The notes: generated from the letters alone by a model not told the origin. Numbered from the stretch's first letter, positions 8,293 to 17,175 are shown. The stretch is 62,363 nt of DNA from Amarolinea sp964580725 (GCA_964580725.1 CAZOLV010000018.1:1-62363); one strand, 5' to 3'. Numbers and translations: made by a program.

Positions 8293-9780
8293 ATGAATCG
8301 AGCCACGCACAACTACCTGGCCCTCGACCTCGGCGCTTCGGGGGGACGGGCGATCGTCGGTCGCTTTGACGGCGCACGCCTGACCCTGGCCGAGGTGCAC
8401 CGGTTCGCCAACGGGCCGGTGCGGCTGCCGCGCGCCGATGGGGGAACCAGCCTGCACTGGAACATCCTGGGGCTGTTCAGCGAGATCAAGGAAGGGCTGC
8501 GCCGGGCCACAGCAGCGGGTCGCTTGACCAGCCTGGGTATTGATACCTGGGGTGTAGATTTCGGTTTGCTCGACCGCCGCGGCCAACTGCTTGGCGCGCC
8601 CTACCATTACCGCGACAGCCGCACCCAGGGCATGATGGACGTGGCCTTCCGCCGCGTGCCGGCCGCACAGATTTTCGCCGCGACCGGCATTCAGTTCATG
8701 GCCCTGAACACCCTCTATCAGCTCCTGGCCCTGGCCGAATGCAAAGACCCCACGCTCGATGCGGCCGCCACCCTGCTGCTGACGCCCGATCTGCTCAACT
8801 ACTGGCTGACGGGCCGGGCGTCGAGCGAACGCACCATCGCCAGCACAACACAGTGCCTGGATCCCCATCGTAGCCGATGGGCGACCGACCTGCTGGCGCG
8901 GCTCGGCCTGCCCACTCACATTCTGCCGCCCATCGTGGAGCCGGGGACGGTGTTGGGCGATCTGCTGCCGCACGTCGCCGAGGAAACCGGCGCCGCTGGT
9001 GTCTTGGTCGTCGCGCCCGGCTGTCATGACACCGCCAGCGCGGTGGCCGCCGTGCCGGCCGCCGACGCCGATCATGCCTACCTCAGCTCCGGCACCTGGT
9101 CGCTGCTGGGCGTCGAAATGCAGGCGCCGGTCATCACCCCGGCCAGTCTGGCTGCCAACGTCACCAACGAAGGCGGCGTTTGCGGCACGGTGCGCTTGCT
9201 GAAGAACATCACCGGGCTGTGGATCATCCAGGAATGTCGCCGCGCCTGGGCCGCGGCCGGCCGCGTCCTGTCGTGGCAGCAGATCGTGGCCGCCGCTGAA
9301 GCCGCGGCGCCGGCCCAAGCCGTGATTGATGTGGATGCAGCCGAGTTTGCTGCGCCCGGCGACATGCCCGGCCGCGTGCGCGCCTTTTGCCGGCGCACCG
9401 GTCAACCCGCCCCGGAAACCCCTGGCGCGCTGGCTGCCGTGATCTACGAGAGCCTGGCGCTGAAGTATCACAGCACGCTGACACGCATCGAAGGCTTGAT
9501 CGGTCGGCCGGCCGCGCCGCTGCACATCGTAGGCGGCGGCAGCCAGAACCGGCTGCTCGATCAACTGGCAGCCGACTGCACCGGCCGGCCGGTCATCGCC
9601 GGCCCGGTCGAAGCCACCGCCATCGGCAACATCCTGCTGCAAATGCTGGCGACCGGCGCCCTGGCCTCCCTGGCCGAGGGTCGTGACCTCGTGCGCCGCT
9701 CCTTTGCCGTCGAGACGTTCGCGCCGCGACCGTGGCCCGCCCTGGCCGAGCGGCTCGGTCGCCTGGAAGGATCGAAATGA
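8293..9780 (+). CDS. FGGY-family carbohydrate kinase (rhamnulokinase-like)
   Basis: The 495-aa protein has the two-domain actin-like FGGY fold: the ATP phosphate-1 motif LALDLGASGGRAIVG at residues 8-22, SLGIDTWGVDFGLLD, HYRDSRTQGMM, LLTPDLLNYWLTG, GCHDTASAVAAVP, SSGTWSLLGVE and IVGGGSQNRLLDQLAAD. These are the motifs of RhaB rhamnulokinases, which phosphorylate O1 of L-rhamnulose or L-fuculose. It acts between the isomerase upstream and the aldolase downstream. Its TGA overlaps the next gene's ATG (ATGA), so translation is coupled. L-fuculose is as plausible a substrate as L-rhamnulose because the partner isomerase is FucI-like. Confidence 0.88.
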   Translation: MNRATHNYLALDLGASGGRAIVGRFDGARLTLAEVHRFANGPVRLPRADGGTSLHWNILGLFSEIKEGLRRATAAGRLTSLGIDTWGVDFGLLDRRGQLLGAPYHYRDSRTQGMMDVAFRRVPAAQIFAATGIQFMALNTLYQLLALAECKDPTLDAAATLLLTPDLLNYWLTGRASSERTIASTTQCLDPHRSRWATDLLARLGLPTHILPPIVEPGTVLGDLLPHVAEETGAAGVLVVAPGCHDTASAVAAVPAADADHAYLSSGTWSLLGVEMQAPVITPASLAANVTNEGGVCGTVRLLKNITGLWIIQECRRAWAAAGRVLSWQQIVAAAEAAAPAQAVIDVDAAEFAAPGDMPGRVRAFCRRTGQPAPETPGALAAVIYESLALKYHSTLTRIEGLIGRPAAPLHIVGGGSQNRLLDQLAADCTGRPVIAGPVEATAIGNILLQMLATGALASLAEGRDLVRRSFAVETFAPRPWPALAERLGRLEGSK

Positions 9781-10871
9781 AACGAACGAACGTTCATTTA
9801 GTGCCCGCCGTCTTTGGTGAACGCCAGCGGCTGCTGGTGGAATGTGGGCCGCTGACGGCCAGCACGTTTCGCTACGACAGCGGCGTCTGCGCGCTGCGGC
9901 TGCGCAACGACCTGGGCGAGCTGGTCATGCTACCGTTCCAGGGCCAGCAGATCTGGTCAGCAACGTTTGGCGGTCGCAATCTGACCATGAGATCCATGTT
10001 CAGTGCGCCGCGGCCCACGCGCAGCTATCTGGAAACCTACGGCGGGTTCCTGCTGCACTGCGGCGCCACGGCCATGGGCGTGCCTGGCGCCGGCGATAGT
10101 CATCCGCTGCATGGCGAACTGCCCAATGCGCCCTATGACCGCGCCTGGCTCGTGCTAGGAGAGGATGCGCAGGGCCTGTACCTGGGGTTGAGCGGCGAAT
10201 ATGAGCACATCGTCGCGTTCAGTTGTCATTACGTCGCGCGGCCGGAGGTGCGTCTGTATGCAAATCGCGGACAGGTATCCATTGCCATGACCATCGAAAA
10301 CCGCAAACGAACGCCGATGGAACTGATGTACATGGCGCACATCAACTTCCGGCCGGTGGATCACGGGCGTTTGATCTACAGCGCCGCCTGTACACCGCAA
10401 ACGGTGCGCGTGCGCCGCAGCATTCCATCGCACATCAGGCCGCCGGCCGGCTATGCCGAATTCCTGGAGGAGTTGGCGCAGCGGCCCGAACGTCACCATC
10501 TGCTGACGCCCGGCCTGACCTTCGACCCGGAAGTGGTGTTCTTCGTTGATTATGTGGCCGATGCCGGCGGTTGGGCGCATTCCTTGCAGGTTCACCCGGA
10601 TGGATCGGCCGATGTCGTCTCGCACCGGCCGACGCAGCTCGATCACGGCGTGCGTTGGATCAGCCGCACGGCTGACCAGGACGCGTTGGGACTCTGTTTG
10701 CCGGCCACAGCCGAGCCGGAAGGCTACAGCGCCGAGAAGGCCAAGGGGCATGTACGGCAACTGGCGGGCGGCGCCTCGCTGCGTTTCGACCTGGCGGCGG
10801 GCTATCTGGCGGCCGGCGAGGCGGCGCCGCTGATCGAAAGAATAGGAGCACTGACATCGCATGGCGCTTGA
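9777..10871 (+). CDS. DUF4432 family protein (aldose 1-epimerase-like)
   Basis: The 364-aa protein starts at ATG 9777, overlapping the kinase stop by 4 bp. It resembles the DUF4432/galactose-mutarotase-like fold: ALRLRNDLGELVMLPFQGQQIWSATF at the N-terminus, GGFLLHCGATAMGVPG, the family HGELPNAPYDRAW motif, and MELMYMAHINFRPVDHGRLIY. Such proteins commonly occur in sugar operons and probably interconvert anomers or bind the substrate sugar. It overlaps the following aldolase gene by 11 bp. Confidence 0.8.
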   Translation: MKRTNVHLVPAVFGERQRLLVECGPLTASTFRYDSGVCALRLRNDLGELVMLPFQGQQIWSATFGGRNLTMRSMFSAPRPTRSYLETYGGFLLHCGATAMGVPGAGDSHPLHGELPNAPYDRAWLVLGEDAQGLYLGLSGEYEHIVAFSCHYVARPEVRLYANRGQVSIAMTIENRKRTPMELMYMAHINFRPVDHGRLIYSAACTPQTVRVRRSIPSHIRPPAGYAEFLEELAQRPERHHLLTPGLTFDPEVVFFVDYVADAGGWAHSLQVHPDGSADVVSHRPTQLDHGVRWISRTADQDALGLCLPATAEPEGYSAEKAKGHVRQLAGGASLRFDLAAGYLAAGEAAPLIERIGALTSHGA

Positions 10872-11685
10872 AGCACCTTTTCCAGACCTCTCCGAGTTGA
10901 TCGTGGCGATTGGCGAGGCGGGTCAACGCCTTTCCGAAATCGAGGCCTCGGAGGGCGCGGCTGGCAACATTTCGGTCTTCATCGGCTGGCCGCTGGAGCC
11001 GCGGCGCATCTTCCCGCAGGCCGAGACCATCACCCTGCCCGAGGCGGCGCCTGAACTGGCCGGCCGGCTGTTTCTGGTCACCGGTTCGGGCCGGCGGCTG
11101 CGTGACATCATCCACGACCCGGCGGCCAACCTGGGCGCACTGGTCGTCCATGAAGGCGGCGCAACCGGTGCGCTCTACACCTCGCCGCGGCGGCTCTTTG
11201 CCCGGCTGACCAGCGAGTTCAACTCGCACCTGGCCGTGCATCGCCAACAGATTGGCCGTTCTGGCACCAACTTCCACGCGGTCGTTCATGCGCAGCCGCC
11301 GCACATCGTGTATCTGAGTCACATGGCCGATTATCGCGACGAGACCTATCTCAACCGTCATCTGCTGCGCTGGCAACCAGAAACGATCATCACGCTGCCA
11401 GAAGGGTTGGGCATTGCCCCCTTCTTCCCGCCCGGTTCGACAGGGCTGATGAACGCGACGCTGGCCGCACTGCGCCAACATCCGGTAGTGGTGTGGTGCA
11501 AGCATGGCGTCGTGGCGCGTTCGGACCAATCGGTGAAACGGGCTGCGGACCGCATCGAATACGTGGAGACGGCGGCGCGTTATGAGTACATGAACCTGGT
11601 CAACGGTAACCGCGCCGAAGGCCTGACCGCCGAGGAGATCAAGGCCATTGCGGCGGCGTTCAATGTCAGGCAGAGCTATTTTTGA
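10861..11685 (+). CDS. Class II aldolase, rhamnulose-1-phosphate aldolase-like
   Basis: The 274-aa protein has the same length as E. coli RhaD and the matching motifs EGAAGNISV, LFLVTGSGRRLRDI, RLTSEFNSHLAVH (the catalytic Glu region) and WCKHGVVARS (third metal His). It would cleave a ketose-1-phosphate to DHAP and L-lactaldehyde using a divalent metal. One oddity is that the region equivalent to the HxH metal pair reads VVHAQPPH, so the second His of the pair is replaced by Gln and a His lies three residues further on. It may therefore be a divergent subgroup with altered metal binding or specificity. It is translationally coupled to the DUF4432 gene. Confidence 0.8.
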   Translation: MALEAPFPDLSELIVAIGEAGQRLSEIEASEGAAGNISVFIGWPLEPRRIFPQAETITLPEAAPELAGRLFLVTGSGRRLRDIIHDPAANLGALVVHEGGATGALYTSPRRLFARLTSEFNSHLAVHRQQIGRSGTNFHAVVHAQPPHIVYLSHMADYRDETYLNRHLLRWQPETIITLPEGLGIAPFFPPGSTGLMNATLAALRQHPVVVWCKHGVVARSDQSVKRAADRIEYVETAARYEYMNLVNGNRAEGLTAEEIKAIAAAFNVRQSYF

Positions 11686-11714
11686 TCTATGGCAGAACAC
11701 AGAGGGAATGGGCG

Positions 11715-13499
11715 ATGAATGGTTGGAACGGCAACGTGTTGGACATCAACCTGACGAGCGGGGAGATCAAGACGACGGCGCTGGAAATGGAAATGGCGCA
11801 GCAGTTCATCGGCGGCCGCGGTCTGGGCGGCCGGCTGCTGTGGGACCTGGTGGGGCCGGAGGTGGCGCCGCTGACGTCCGGGAATGTCCTGGTCTTCGCC
11901 GTCGGTCCGCTCACCGGCACCGGCTACCAGACCAGTAATCGCTTCTCGGTCAGCACCAAAAGTCCACTGACAGGCACGATCCTCGACGCCAACAGCGGCG
12001 GTTTTTGGGGGATGCAGTTCAAGAAGACCGGTTACGATGTGTTGATCGTGCGCGGCCGCGCCGCTCATCCCGTGTTGATCGAAATCACGCCGGCGGGGGT
12101 CGGCATCCAAGATGCGACGCCGCTGTGGGGTTTGCGCGTCCAGGAGACGACGCGGCGCCTGGGTCAGAACAATAACCGGCGCAACGTCCTCTGCATCGGC
12201 CCGGCCGGCGAAAACCTGGGGCTGATGGCGGCCATCATGAACGACGGCGAACGGGCGCTGGCCCGCGGCGGCCCGGGCGCGGTGATGGGCAGCAAGAACC
12301 TGAAGGCGATCGTGGTGGAGGGCAAGACGCGGCCGGAGATCGAAGATGATGAGCGGTTCAAGTTCCTGCTCTACGAAAGCCGCAAGATGCTGCGCGCCAG
12401 TCCGCTGACCAGCCAGGCGCTGCCAGAAATGGGCACCGCCGTGGTGATGAACCTGGTCAACGCCATCGGCGCGCTGCCAACCCGCAACTTTCAGGCCGTG
12501 CAGTTCGAGCACGCCGAAGCCATCTCCGGCGAGGCGCTGCGCGAGAGCTTTCTGGTGGAGAACACGGCCTGTTGGGCCTGTCCCATCGCCTGCACGCGCA
12601 TCAGCAGAACCGACAAGGGACAGGGCGAAGGGCCGGAGTACGAATCGGCCTGGGCGTTCGGCGCCCAGTGCGGCGTCAGCGACCTGGCCGCAATCATCGA
12701 GGCCAATGCGCTGTGCAATGACTTTGGCCTGGACACCATCTCGGTCGGCTCCACCATCGGCTGTGCGATGGAGCTGAGCGAGGCCGGGGTGTTGGACAGC
12801 GACCTGCGCTTCGGCCGGGCCGATCTGCTGGCGGGGGCGGTGGAAGCGATCGCGCTGCGCCGCGGCCTGGGTGCGGAAATGGCCGAAGGCAGCCGGCGTC
12901 TGGCGGCCAAATACGGCGCGCCGGAGCTTTCGATGAGCGTCAAGGGGTTGGAACTGCCGGCCTACGACCCACGCGGGATGCAGGGGCAGGGTCTGCTCTT
13001 TGCCACTTCGAATCGCGGCGCCTGCCACATGCGCGGCAACATGCTTGGGCTGGAGGTGCTCGGCCTGCCCAAGCTGATAGATCGCTTCCAGGTGCAGGGC
13101 AAAGCGGCTTATGTCACCTTGCACCAGAACAGCGCGGCGGCGATTGATTCGCTGGTGTTGTGCAAGTTCACCAATATGGCGGTGGCCGAAGAGTATTTCG
13201 CACGGGTGCTCAGCGCCGTCACCGGGCTGCCCTACTCCACCGGCGACTTGATCCGGGCCGGCGAGCGCATCTGGAACCTGGAGCGCCTGTACAATCTGCG
13301 CGAGGGTTTCACTGCTGCGGACGATACGCTGCCCAGGCGGCTGTTGGAGGAACCGGCGCCCGCCGGCCCGAGCGCCGGTTGGACGGTGAAGCTGGAGCAG
13401 ATGCGCCGTGAGTATTATCGAACGCGCGGCTGGGACGCGGCCGGCGTGCCCAAAGCGGCCAAATTGGCGGAGTTGGGGTTGGAGAAGTTGACCGCGTGA
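11715..13499 (+). CDS. Aldehyde ferredoxin oxidoreductase (tungstopterin family)
   Basis: The 594-aa protein is a full-length AOR-family enzyme that oxidises aldehydes to carboxylic acids and reduces ferredoxin. It has an N-terminal pterin-binding domain (GRGLGGRLLWDL, LVFAVGPLTGT, TKSPLTGTILDANSGG) and the [4Fe-4S] cysteines Cys286, Cys289 and Cys293 (CWACPIAC) with a fourth Cys at 483 (SLVLCKF). ARGGPGAVMGSKNLKAI and GPEYESAWAFGAQCGV are further family motifs. The start is ATG 11715 with AGAGGG upstream. Its position between two class II aldolases suggests that its substrate is L-lactaldehyde or glycolaldehyde from aldol cleavage; this is inference. Cofactor and ferredoxin genes are not in the window. 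Confidence 0.9.
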   Translation: MNGWNGNVLDINLTSGEIKTTALEMEMAQQFIGGRGLGGRLLWDLVGPEVAPLTSGNVLVFAVGPLTGTGYQTSNRFSVSTKSPLTGTILDANSGGFWGMQFKKTGYDVLIVRGRAAHPVLIEITPAGVGIQDATPLWGLRVQETTRRLGQNNNRRNVLCIGPAGENLGLMAAIMNDGERALARGGPGAVMGSKNLKAIVVEGKTRPEIEDDERFKFLLYESRKMLRASPLTSQALPEMGTAVVMNLVNAIGALPTRNFQAVQFEHAEAISGEALRESFLVENTACWACPIACTRISRTDKGQGEGPEYESAWAFGAQCGVSDLAAIIEANALCNDFGLDTISVGSTIGCAMELSEAGVLDSDLRFGRADLLAGAVEAIALRRGLGAEMAEGSRRLAAKYGAPELSMSVKGLELPAYDPRGMQGQGLLFATSNRGACHMRGNMLGLEVLGLPKLIDRFQVQGKAAYVTLHQNSAAAIDSLVLCKFTNMAVAEEYFARVLSAVTGLPYSTGDLIRAGERIWNLERLYNLREGFTAADDTLPRRLLEEPAPAGPSAGWTVKLEQMRREYYRTRGWDAAGVPKAAKLAELGLEKLTA

Positions 13500-13565
13500 C
13501 CCGTAGGTGGCGAAAGGCGTTGAAATCATGCCGGACGCGATGACCGGCGGGATGGGGAGCAATTG

Positions 13566-14177
13566 ATGATTGACGAACGGATCTTCAAGCAATTCCAGGA
13601 GATTGGCCGCGATCTGTACGTGGCCGGCCTGATCAGCTCACACGGCGGCAACTTGAGCCTGCGCCTGGGCGACCGCCTGGTCATCAAGCGGCGGGGCGCC
13701 ATGCTCGGCCGCTTGCAGCCGCACGACCTGGTGGAGACCGATCTGGAGCGCAACGACAGCGGGGTGGCCCTGGCCTCGACCGAGCTGCTGGTACACCGCG
13801 CCATCTACAAGGCCACGCCGGCGCTGGCGATCGTGCATTGCCACCCCCGCGCGGCCATTGCCTATTCGCTCTCCCGCGATGAGATCGTGCCGATTGACAA
13901 CGAGGCGTCCTATTTGCTCAAAAAGGTGCCGGTGATCTACGAGGAGTTCGCCTCCGGTACGCCGGAGATGGCGAAGAACGTGGCACAGACGTTGTCGAAG
14001 TACAAGATCGTCATGCTGCGCGGTCATGGCAGCTTTGCCATCGGTCAGACCCTCGACGAAGCGTTTTTTTGGTCCTCCGTGCTCGAAGAGGCCTGCCAGA
14101 TCAGCGTATACGCCCGCCAGATCAACGAGCCGTTCATCGAGTATCGCAAGGGTAGCGAGGCGTATACGAAGTGGTAG
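13566..14177 (+). CDS. Class II aldolase/adducin family protein (FucA-like)
   Basis: The 203-aa protein is close in length to L-fuculose-1-phosphate aldolase (about 215 aa). Catalytic and metal positions are all visible: SSHGGNLSLR, the Glu in ASTELLVHRAIY, the His pair in VHCHPRAAIAY and the third His in LRGHGSFAIG. The Glu at that position is typical of aldolases; AraD epimerases carry Asp. It would yield DHAP plus an aldehyde from fuculose-1-P or ribulose-1-P. ATG 13566 is used, with GGGGAGC upstream. It is the second aldolase of the operon and sits next to the AraB-like kinase. Confidence 0.82.
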   Translation: MIDERIFKQFQEIGRDLYVAGLISSHGGNLSLRLGDRLVIKRRGAMLGRLQPHDLVETDLERNDSGVALASTELLVHRAIYKATPALAIVHCHPRAAIAYSLSRDEIVPIDNEASYLLKKVPVIYEEFASGTPEMAKNVAQTLSKYKIVMLRGHGSFAIGQTLDEAFFWSSVLEEACQISVYARQINEPFIEYRKGSEAYTKW

Positions 14178-14190
14178 TGAGGGGGGCGCA

Positions 14191-15861
14191 ATGAGCGACA
14201 AATTCACCATTGGACTCGATTATGGGACGCAATCGGCGCGGGCGCTGCTGGTGCGCACGGACGGATTGATTGCGGCGACGGCCGTCTGTGATTATCCTGA
14301 CGGCGTGATTGACGAACACCTGCCCGGGTCGCAGCGTGCGCTTGGCGCAGACTGGGCGCTGCAGAACCCGGCCGATTGGCTGACGACGCTGCAGAAGATC
14401 GTACCACAAGCACTGGCTGCGGCCGGCGTGGCAGGAGAGCAGGTGATCGGCCTGGGCGTGGATTTCACCGCCTGCACCATCCTGCCGACGACGGCGGACG
14501 GCACACCGCTGTGCCAACTGCCAACCTGGCGCGAGACGCCCCATGCCTGGCCCAAGCTGTGGAAGCATCACGCCGCACAACCGCAGGCCGATCGCTTCAA
14601 TCAAATCGCAGCGGCTCGCAACGAGCCGTTTCTGGCCCGCTACGGCGGCCGCATTTCGTCGGAATGGCTGCTGCCCAAGACACTGTCCATCCTGGAGGAG
14701 GCGCCTGCCGTCTACGCGGCGGCCAGTCGCATCATCGAAGGCGGCGATTGGCTGGTCTGGCAACTCAGCGGGCAGGAGCGGCGCAATGCCTGTGCGGCCG
14801 GCTACAAGGCGTGCTGGAGCAAAGGCGAGGGCTATCCACCGGCCGATTTTCTGGCTGCGCTGCATCCGCAGTTTGCCGGCGTGGTCGCAGACAAGCTGAA
14901 CGCCGCGGTGCTGCCGGCCGGTGCATTGACCGGAGGACTGACGCCGGCCTGGGCCGAGCGGCTGGGGCTGCCGGCCGGAGTGGCGGTGGGCGTCGCCATG
15001 ATTGATGCGCACGCCGGCGCGCTGGGCATGGGCGTGGCAACGCCCGGCGTTTTGGGGATGATCATGGGTACCAGCACCTGTCACATGCTGCTCGGTCGTG
15101 AGGCCGCGCTGGCCGAAGGCATCAGCGGCGTCGTCGAGGATGGCATCGTGCCGGGGCTGTTCGGCTATGAGGCGGGTCAGGCCGGCGTGGGCGATATCTT
15201 CGCCTGGTTCGTCGAGCACGGCGCGCCGGCGGCGTATGCGGACGAAGCGCACGCCAGCGGCGTCGGTCTGCACGAACTGTTGAGCGCCAAGGCGGCGCGC
15301 CTGGCGCCCGGCGCCAGTGGTCTGCTGGCGTTGGACTGGTGGAACGGCTGCCGCACGCCGTTGGTGGACGCAGACCTGACCGGGGCGCTGTTGGGCTATC
15401 ATCTGGGCACGAAGCCCGAAGAGGTCTACCGCGCCTTGATCGAGGCCACAGCGTTTGGCACGCGGCTGGTCATCGAGACCTTCACCAGCCAGGGGGTGCC
15501 GGTGGAGCGGTTGACGGCAACCGGCGGGCTGACCAGGAACCGGCTGCTGATGCAAATCTACGCCGACGTGGCGAACCGGTCTATCGAGGTGGCGGGGACG
15601 GAGCAGGCGACCGGCCTGGGCGCGGCGATGCTCGGCGCCACGGCCGCCGGTCAGCAGGCGGGCGGCTTCGACAGCCTGGGCGATGCGGTGGCGGCCATGG
15701 CCAGTGCGCCGGCGGCGTCGTATCAACCGGATGCGGGCGCGGCCGCGATCTATGAGGCGCTCTATCAGCAGTACCGCCGCCTGGTAGATCTATTCGGCCG
15801 CCGCGCCGATTCGCCGCTGAAAGTCCTGCGCCAACTCAAACTGCGCAGCATGCAAATTTAA
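14191..15861 (+). CDS. FGGY-family kinase, ribulokinase (AraB)-like
   Basis: The 556-aa protein matches AraB in length and motifs: FTIGLDYGTQSARALLV at the N-terminus, GLGVDFTACTILPT, WRETPHAW, RISSEWLLPKTL, IIEGGDWLVW, MIMGTSTCHML and the AraB-typical GYEAGQAGVGDIFAWFV. It phosphorylates a ketopentose such as L-ribulose or D-ribulose with ATP. It starts 13 bp after the FucA-like gene with a G-rich ribosome site (GAGGGGGG). No araA or araD is present, so it may instead phosphorylate D-ribulose formed from D-arabinose by the FucI-like isomerase. Confidence 0.87.
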   Translation: MSDKFTIGLDYGTQSARALLVRTDGLIAATAVCDYPDGVIDEHLPGSQRALGADWALQNPADWLTTLQKIVPQALAAAGVAGEQVIGLGVDFTACTILPTTADGTPLCQLPTWRETPHAWPKLWKHHAAQPQADRFNQIAAARNEPFLARYGGRISSEWLLPKTLSILEEAPAVYAAASRIIEGGDWLVWQLSGQERRNACAAGYKACWSKGEGYPPADFLAALHPQFAGVVADKLNAAVLPAGALTGGLTPAWAERLGLPAGVAVGVAMIDAHAGALGMGVATPGVLGMIMGTSTCHMLLGREAALAEGISGVVEDGIVPGLFGYEAGQAGVGDIFAWFVEHGAPAAYADEAHASGVGLHELLSAKAARLAPGASGLLALDWWNGCRTPLVDADLTGALLGYHLGTKPEEVYRALIEATAFGTRLVIETFTSQGVPVERLTATGGLTRNRLLMQIYADVANRSIEVAGTEQATGLGAAMLGATAAGQQAGGFDSLGDAVAAMASAPAASYQPDAGAAAIYEALYQQYRRLVDLFGRRADSPLKVLRQLKLRSMQI

Positions 15862-15945
15862 TCCTGGCCGGGCTGCTGCTGGTCGCGGGCGCCAGTGCCG
15901 AATCCGCCGCAAGGCCGACAGCCGCACCGCGTCGTTCCCCAAACT

Positions 15946-16026
15946 CCGCCGGAGAGCGCTGGATTGCAGACAGTGGATTACTTTCTCTGGGCGTTACAGC
16001 GGTTCTACGAACGCAACGAAGACAGC
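15946..16026 (+). pseudogene. Remnant of a DUF3800-type protein
   Basis: A short stretch reads PPESAGLQTVDYFLWALQ followed by RFYERNED, which resembles the conserved C-terminal end of DUF3800 proteins. No upstream DUF3800 domain is present in any frame, so only the tail survives. The rest of the 584-bp gap 15862-16445 holds no convincing gene; its right end holds the L25 promoter and leader. Confidence 0.45.
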
Positions 16027-16266
16027 AATGCCAAATGTGGGGTCGGATCTGGGCCAATGGGGGTGATTGGAGGGGGAGCGAAGAACAGATGAGAGCATCG
16101 CTGCTGACGCAGTGTGGCCAGGATCGGTTGATGCAGGGCTTGCGCCAGCACAAAAGAGGGAGGGAGGAGATTAGGGCGATGGGTAGGCGCGTGCGAACAG
16201 TCGTGCGAAGGGCGCGGTACGGTCTCGGTCGCTTCCGATGATATTGCTGAACATTGCGCTGCTGCT

Positions 16267-16295
16267 TTGACGAAATCCCCAGTCTCAGGTACAAT
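16267..16295 (+). promoter_or_regulatory. Sigma-70 promoter of the L25 gene
   Basis: TTGACG (16267-16272) and TACAAT (16290-16295) are separated by 17 bp. Predicted transcription starts at about 16302, giving a leader of about 144 nt before the L25 start codon. Confidence 0.75.
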
Positions 16296-16300
16296 AGCCC

Positions 16301-16320
16301 GGCGCCTGTGAACAGGCGCC
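16301..16320 (+). promoter_or_regulatory. Hairpin at the 5' end of the L25 transcript
   Basis: A perfect 8-bp inverted repeat, GGCGCCTG-TGAA-CAGGCGCC, begins at about the predicted +1 and is followed by TTTATTT. It could protect the mRNA 5' end, or act as a very early attenuator or a protein-binding leader for autogenous control. Confidence 0.5.
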
Positions 16321-16445
16321 TTTATTTGCGCGGCTGACAACGACAGCGGGCGCAGCGCACATCATCAAGAGCAAGCGAGCGCGACGGAAGAAACTGGAAG
16401 TTAGAAGAGACCGGACATTCGTCGTCAAAAGGAGATCATAGAGTC

Positions 16446-17114
16446 ATGGCAATAATCGAACTGGCGGTGCAGCGACGTGACGCGGCTGCCCAACTCAACC
16501 GGCTGCGCCAGCAGGGCCTGGTGCCCGCCATCATGTACGGGCACAACATCGCGCCCACAACGGTTCAGGTCGAGCGCACCAACCTCGACAAGGCGGTCAG
16601 GCAAGGCGCGTTGACGCACCTCACCACGCTCAAATTCGAAGGTCAGGATGTGAAGGTGCTCATCAAGGAACTGCAGCGCCATCCTTTCAAACGCAACCCG
16701 CTGCACGTTGACTTCTACCAGGTCTCCATGACCGAAGCGGTCGAGATGGAAGTCTCCGTCAGGCTGGTCGGCGCACTGCCCAACACCGTCGGCAGCGACT
16801 ACATCCTGGTGCACAACATGGAGAAGGTCACCGTCTCCTGTCTCCCCGCCGACATCCCTGACGCCATCACCATTGACATCAGCAGCTTGACGCCCGAACA
16901 TCACGTGCTACACATTGACGCCCTGCGCGTTCCAGCCAATGTCAAACTAATGCACGACGCGGCCGAAATCGTCGTCTCGCTGACCCGCACCCGCGCCGCC
17001 GTCTCTGAAGATCAAGAGGCAACCGCAACAACCGCCGCCGAGCCGGAAGTGGTGGCCAAAGGCAAAGCTGCCAAAGGCGAAGAACTACCGCCTGAGGAAT
17101 CGAAGAAGAAGTAA
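16446..17114 (+). CDS. rplY: 50S ribosomal protein L25/general stress protein Ctc
   Basis: The 222-aa protein is the long Ctc form of L25. The N-terminal 5S-rRNA-binding domain covers residues about 3-92 (RRDAAAQLNRLRQQGLVPAIMYG, KELQRHPFKRNPLHVDFYQV) and the C-terminal TL5/Ctc beta domain residues about 95-185 (VEMEVSVRLVGALPN, DIPDAITIDISSL). A low-complexity Ala/Glu/Lys tail (about 35 residues) ends in ESKKK. The ribosome site AAAGGAGA lies 10 bp before ATG 16446. It binds 5S rRNA in the large subunit. It has its own promoter and a terminator-like hairpin behind it. Confidence 0.95.
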   Translation: MAIIELAVQRRDAAAQLNRLRQQGLVPAIMYGHNIAPTTVQVERTNLDKAVRQGALTHLTTLKFEGQDVKVLIKELQRHPFKRNPLHVDFYQVSMTEAVEMEVSVRLVGALPNTVGSDYILVHNMEKVTVSCLPADIPDAITIDISSLTPEHHVLHIDALRVPANVKLMHDAAEIVVSLTRTRAAVSEDQEATATTAAEPEVVAKGKAAKGEELPPEESKKK

Positions 17115-17138
17115 ACCGGCGCATCTTCCAGTCCATCC

Positions 17139-17175
17139 GAAACCGGGTTTCAGCACTGAAACCCGGTTTCTTAGT
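17139..17175 (+). terminator. Hairpin terminator after the L25 gene
   Basis: A 14-bp perfect stem, GAAACCGGGTTTCA (17139-17152) with TGAAACCCGGTTTC (17157-17170), has a 4-nt loop and is followed by TTAGTC. The T-rich end of the stem makes termination likely, though the U-tract is short. Confidence 0.65.

Noticed and set aside
13563..13565. TTG 13563 as start of the FucA-like aldolase
   Set aside because: ATG follows directly at 13566 and is better placed behind GGGGAGC.
10861..15861. Complete L-arabinose pathway
   Set aside because: An AraB-like kinase is present, but no araA, and the small class II protein carries the aldolase-type Glu rather than the epimerase Asp.
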